From NCBI GenBank assembly GCA_014155875.1, contig JACEFZ010014453.1:85001-149000 (forward strand): a DNA stretch of 64,000 nucleotides, written 5' to 3'. Origin of the DNA: Cepaea nemoralis. Its lineage: Eukaryota > Mollusca > Gastropoda > Stylommatophora > Helicidae. Shown piece after piece: positions 56,680-64,000 of this stretch; positions within the stretch are counted from its first letter, which is position 1; each line of letters opens with the position of its first letter. Under the pieces are notes generated by a model, which ran no database searches, had not been told where the DNA came from, and saw nothing but the letters and a program-made list of their open reading frames with translations. Both the position numbers and the translations under genes were made by a program.

Positions 56680-64000
<7,321 letters not shown>

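Overview
This is eukaryotic nuclear DNA, almost certainly from an invertebrate animal. A lophotrochozoan such as a mollusc is my best guess, but it rests only on overall character (SINEs, an I-type LINE with RNase H, a Ty3-type gag element, very many minisatellites) and I cannot prove it. The window holds parts of two conserved animal genes in divergent orientation, one tRNA-Thr gene, and a dense collection of minisatellites and transposable elements. By rough hand count, tandem repeats alone fill about half of the 64 kb.

Gene 1 (minus strand, 32262 down to 11103, continuing off the left edge) is diacylglycerol kinase theta (DGKQ). I could place six exons with GT/AG borders and matching phases. 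Spliced, they encode 235 residues with three complete C1 (diacylglycerol/phorbol-ester type) zinc domains and the start of the following linker. The ubiquitin-like/RA and catalytic parts must lie to the left of position 1. Its introns are built almost wholly of unrelated minisatellites (unit lengths 18 to 68 bp) plus SINE, LINE, mariner and LTR insertions.

Gene 2 (plus strand, about 56506 to the right edge) is an MFS transporter of the SLC22A18 type. Three exons (56680-56964, 59162-59405, 63931-64000+) give an N-terminal cytosolic tail, the first membrane helices and the MFS loop 2-3 motif. The gene runs off the right edge.

Layout from left to right. 1-6514: LTR retroelement, cut only in its 5' LTR, with one long gag-protease ORF and no reverse transcriptase; the 286 comparable LTR bases are identical. 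6515-11080: two minisatellites around a fold-back mariner that carries a nested SINE. 11103-32262: DGKQ exons in a patchwork of arrays. 32765-40497: a 47-bp array split by a 5'-truncated LINE with a 14-bp target duplication. 40491-47660: small fold-back elements, a hAT MITE with an 8-bp target duplication, a polypyrimidine tract, tRNA-Thr and another SINE. 48035-56497: two large arrays (44 bp and 42/38 bp). 56506-64000: the transporter gene with repeat-filled introns.

Most long open frames here (for example within 6550-8427, 9127-11205, 16072-17628, 19760-21886 and 40668-41623) are by-products of tandem repeats that happen to lack stop codons, and I do not call them genes.
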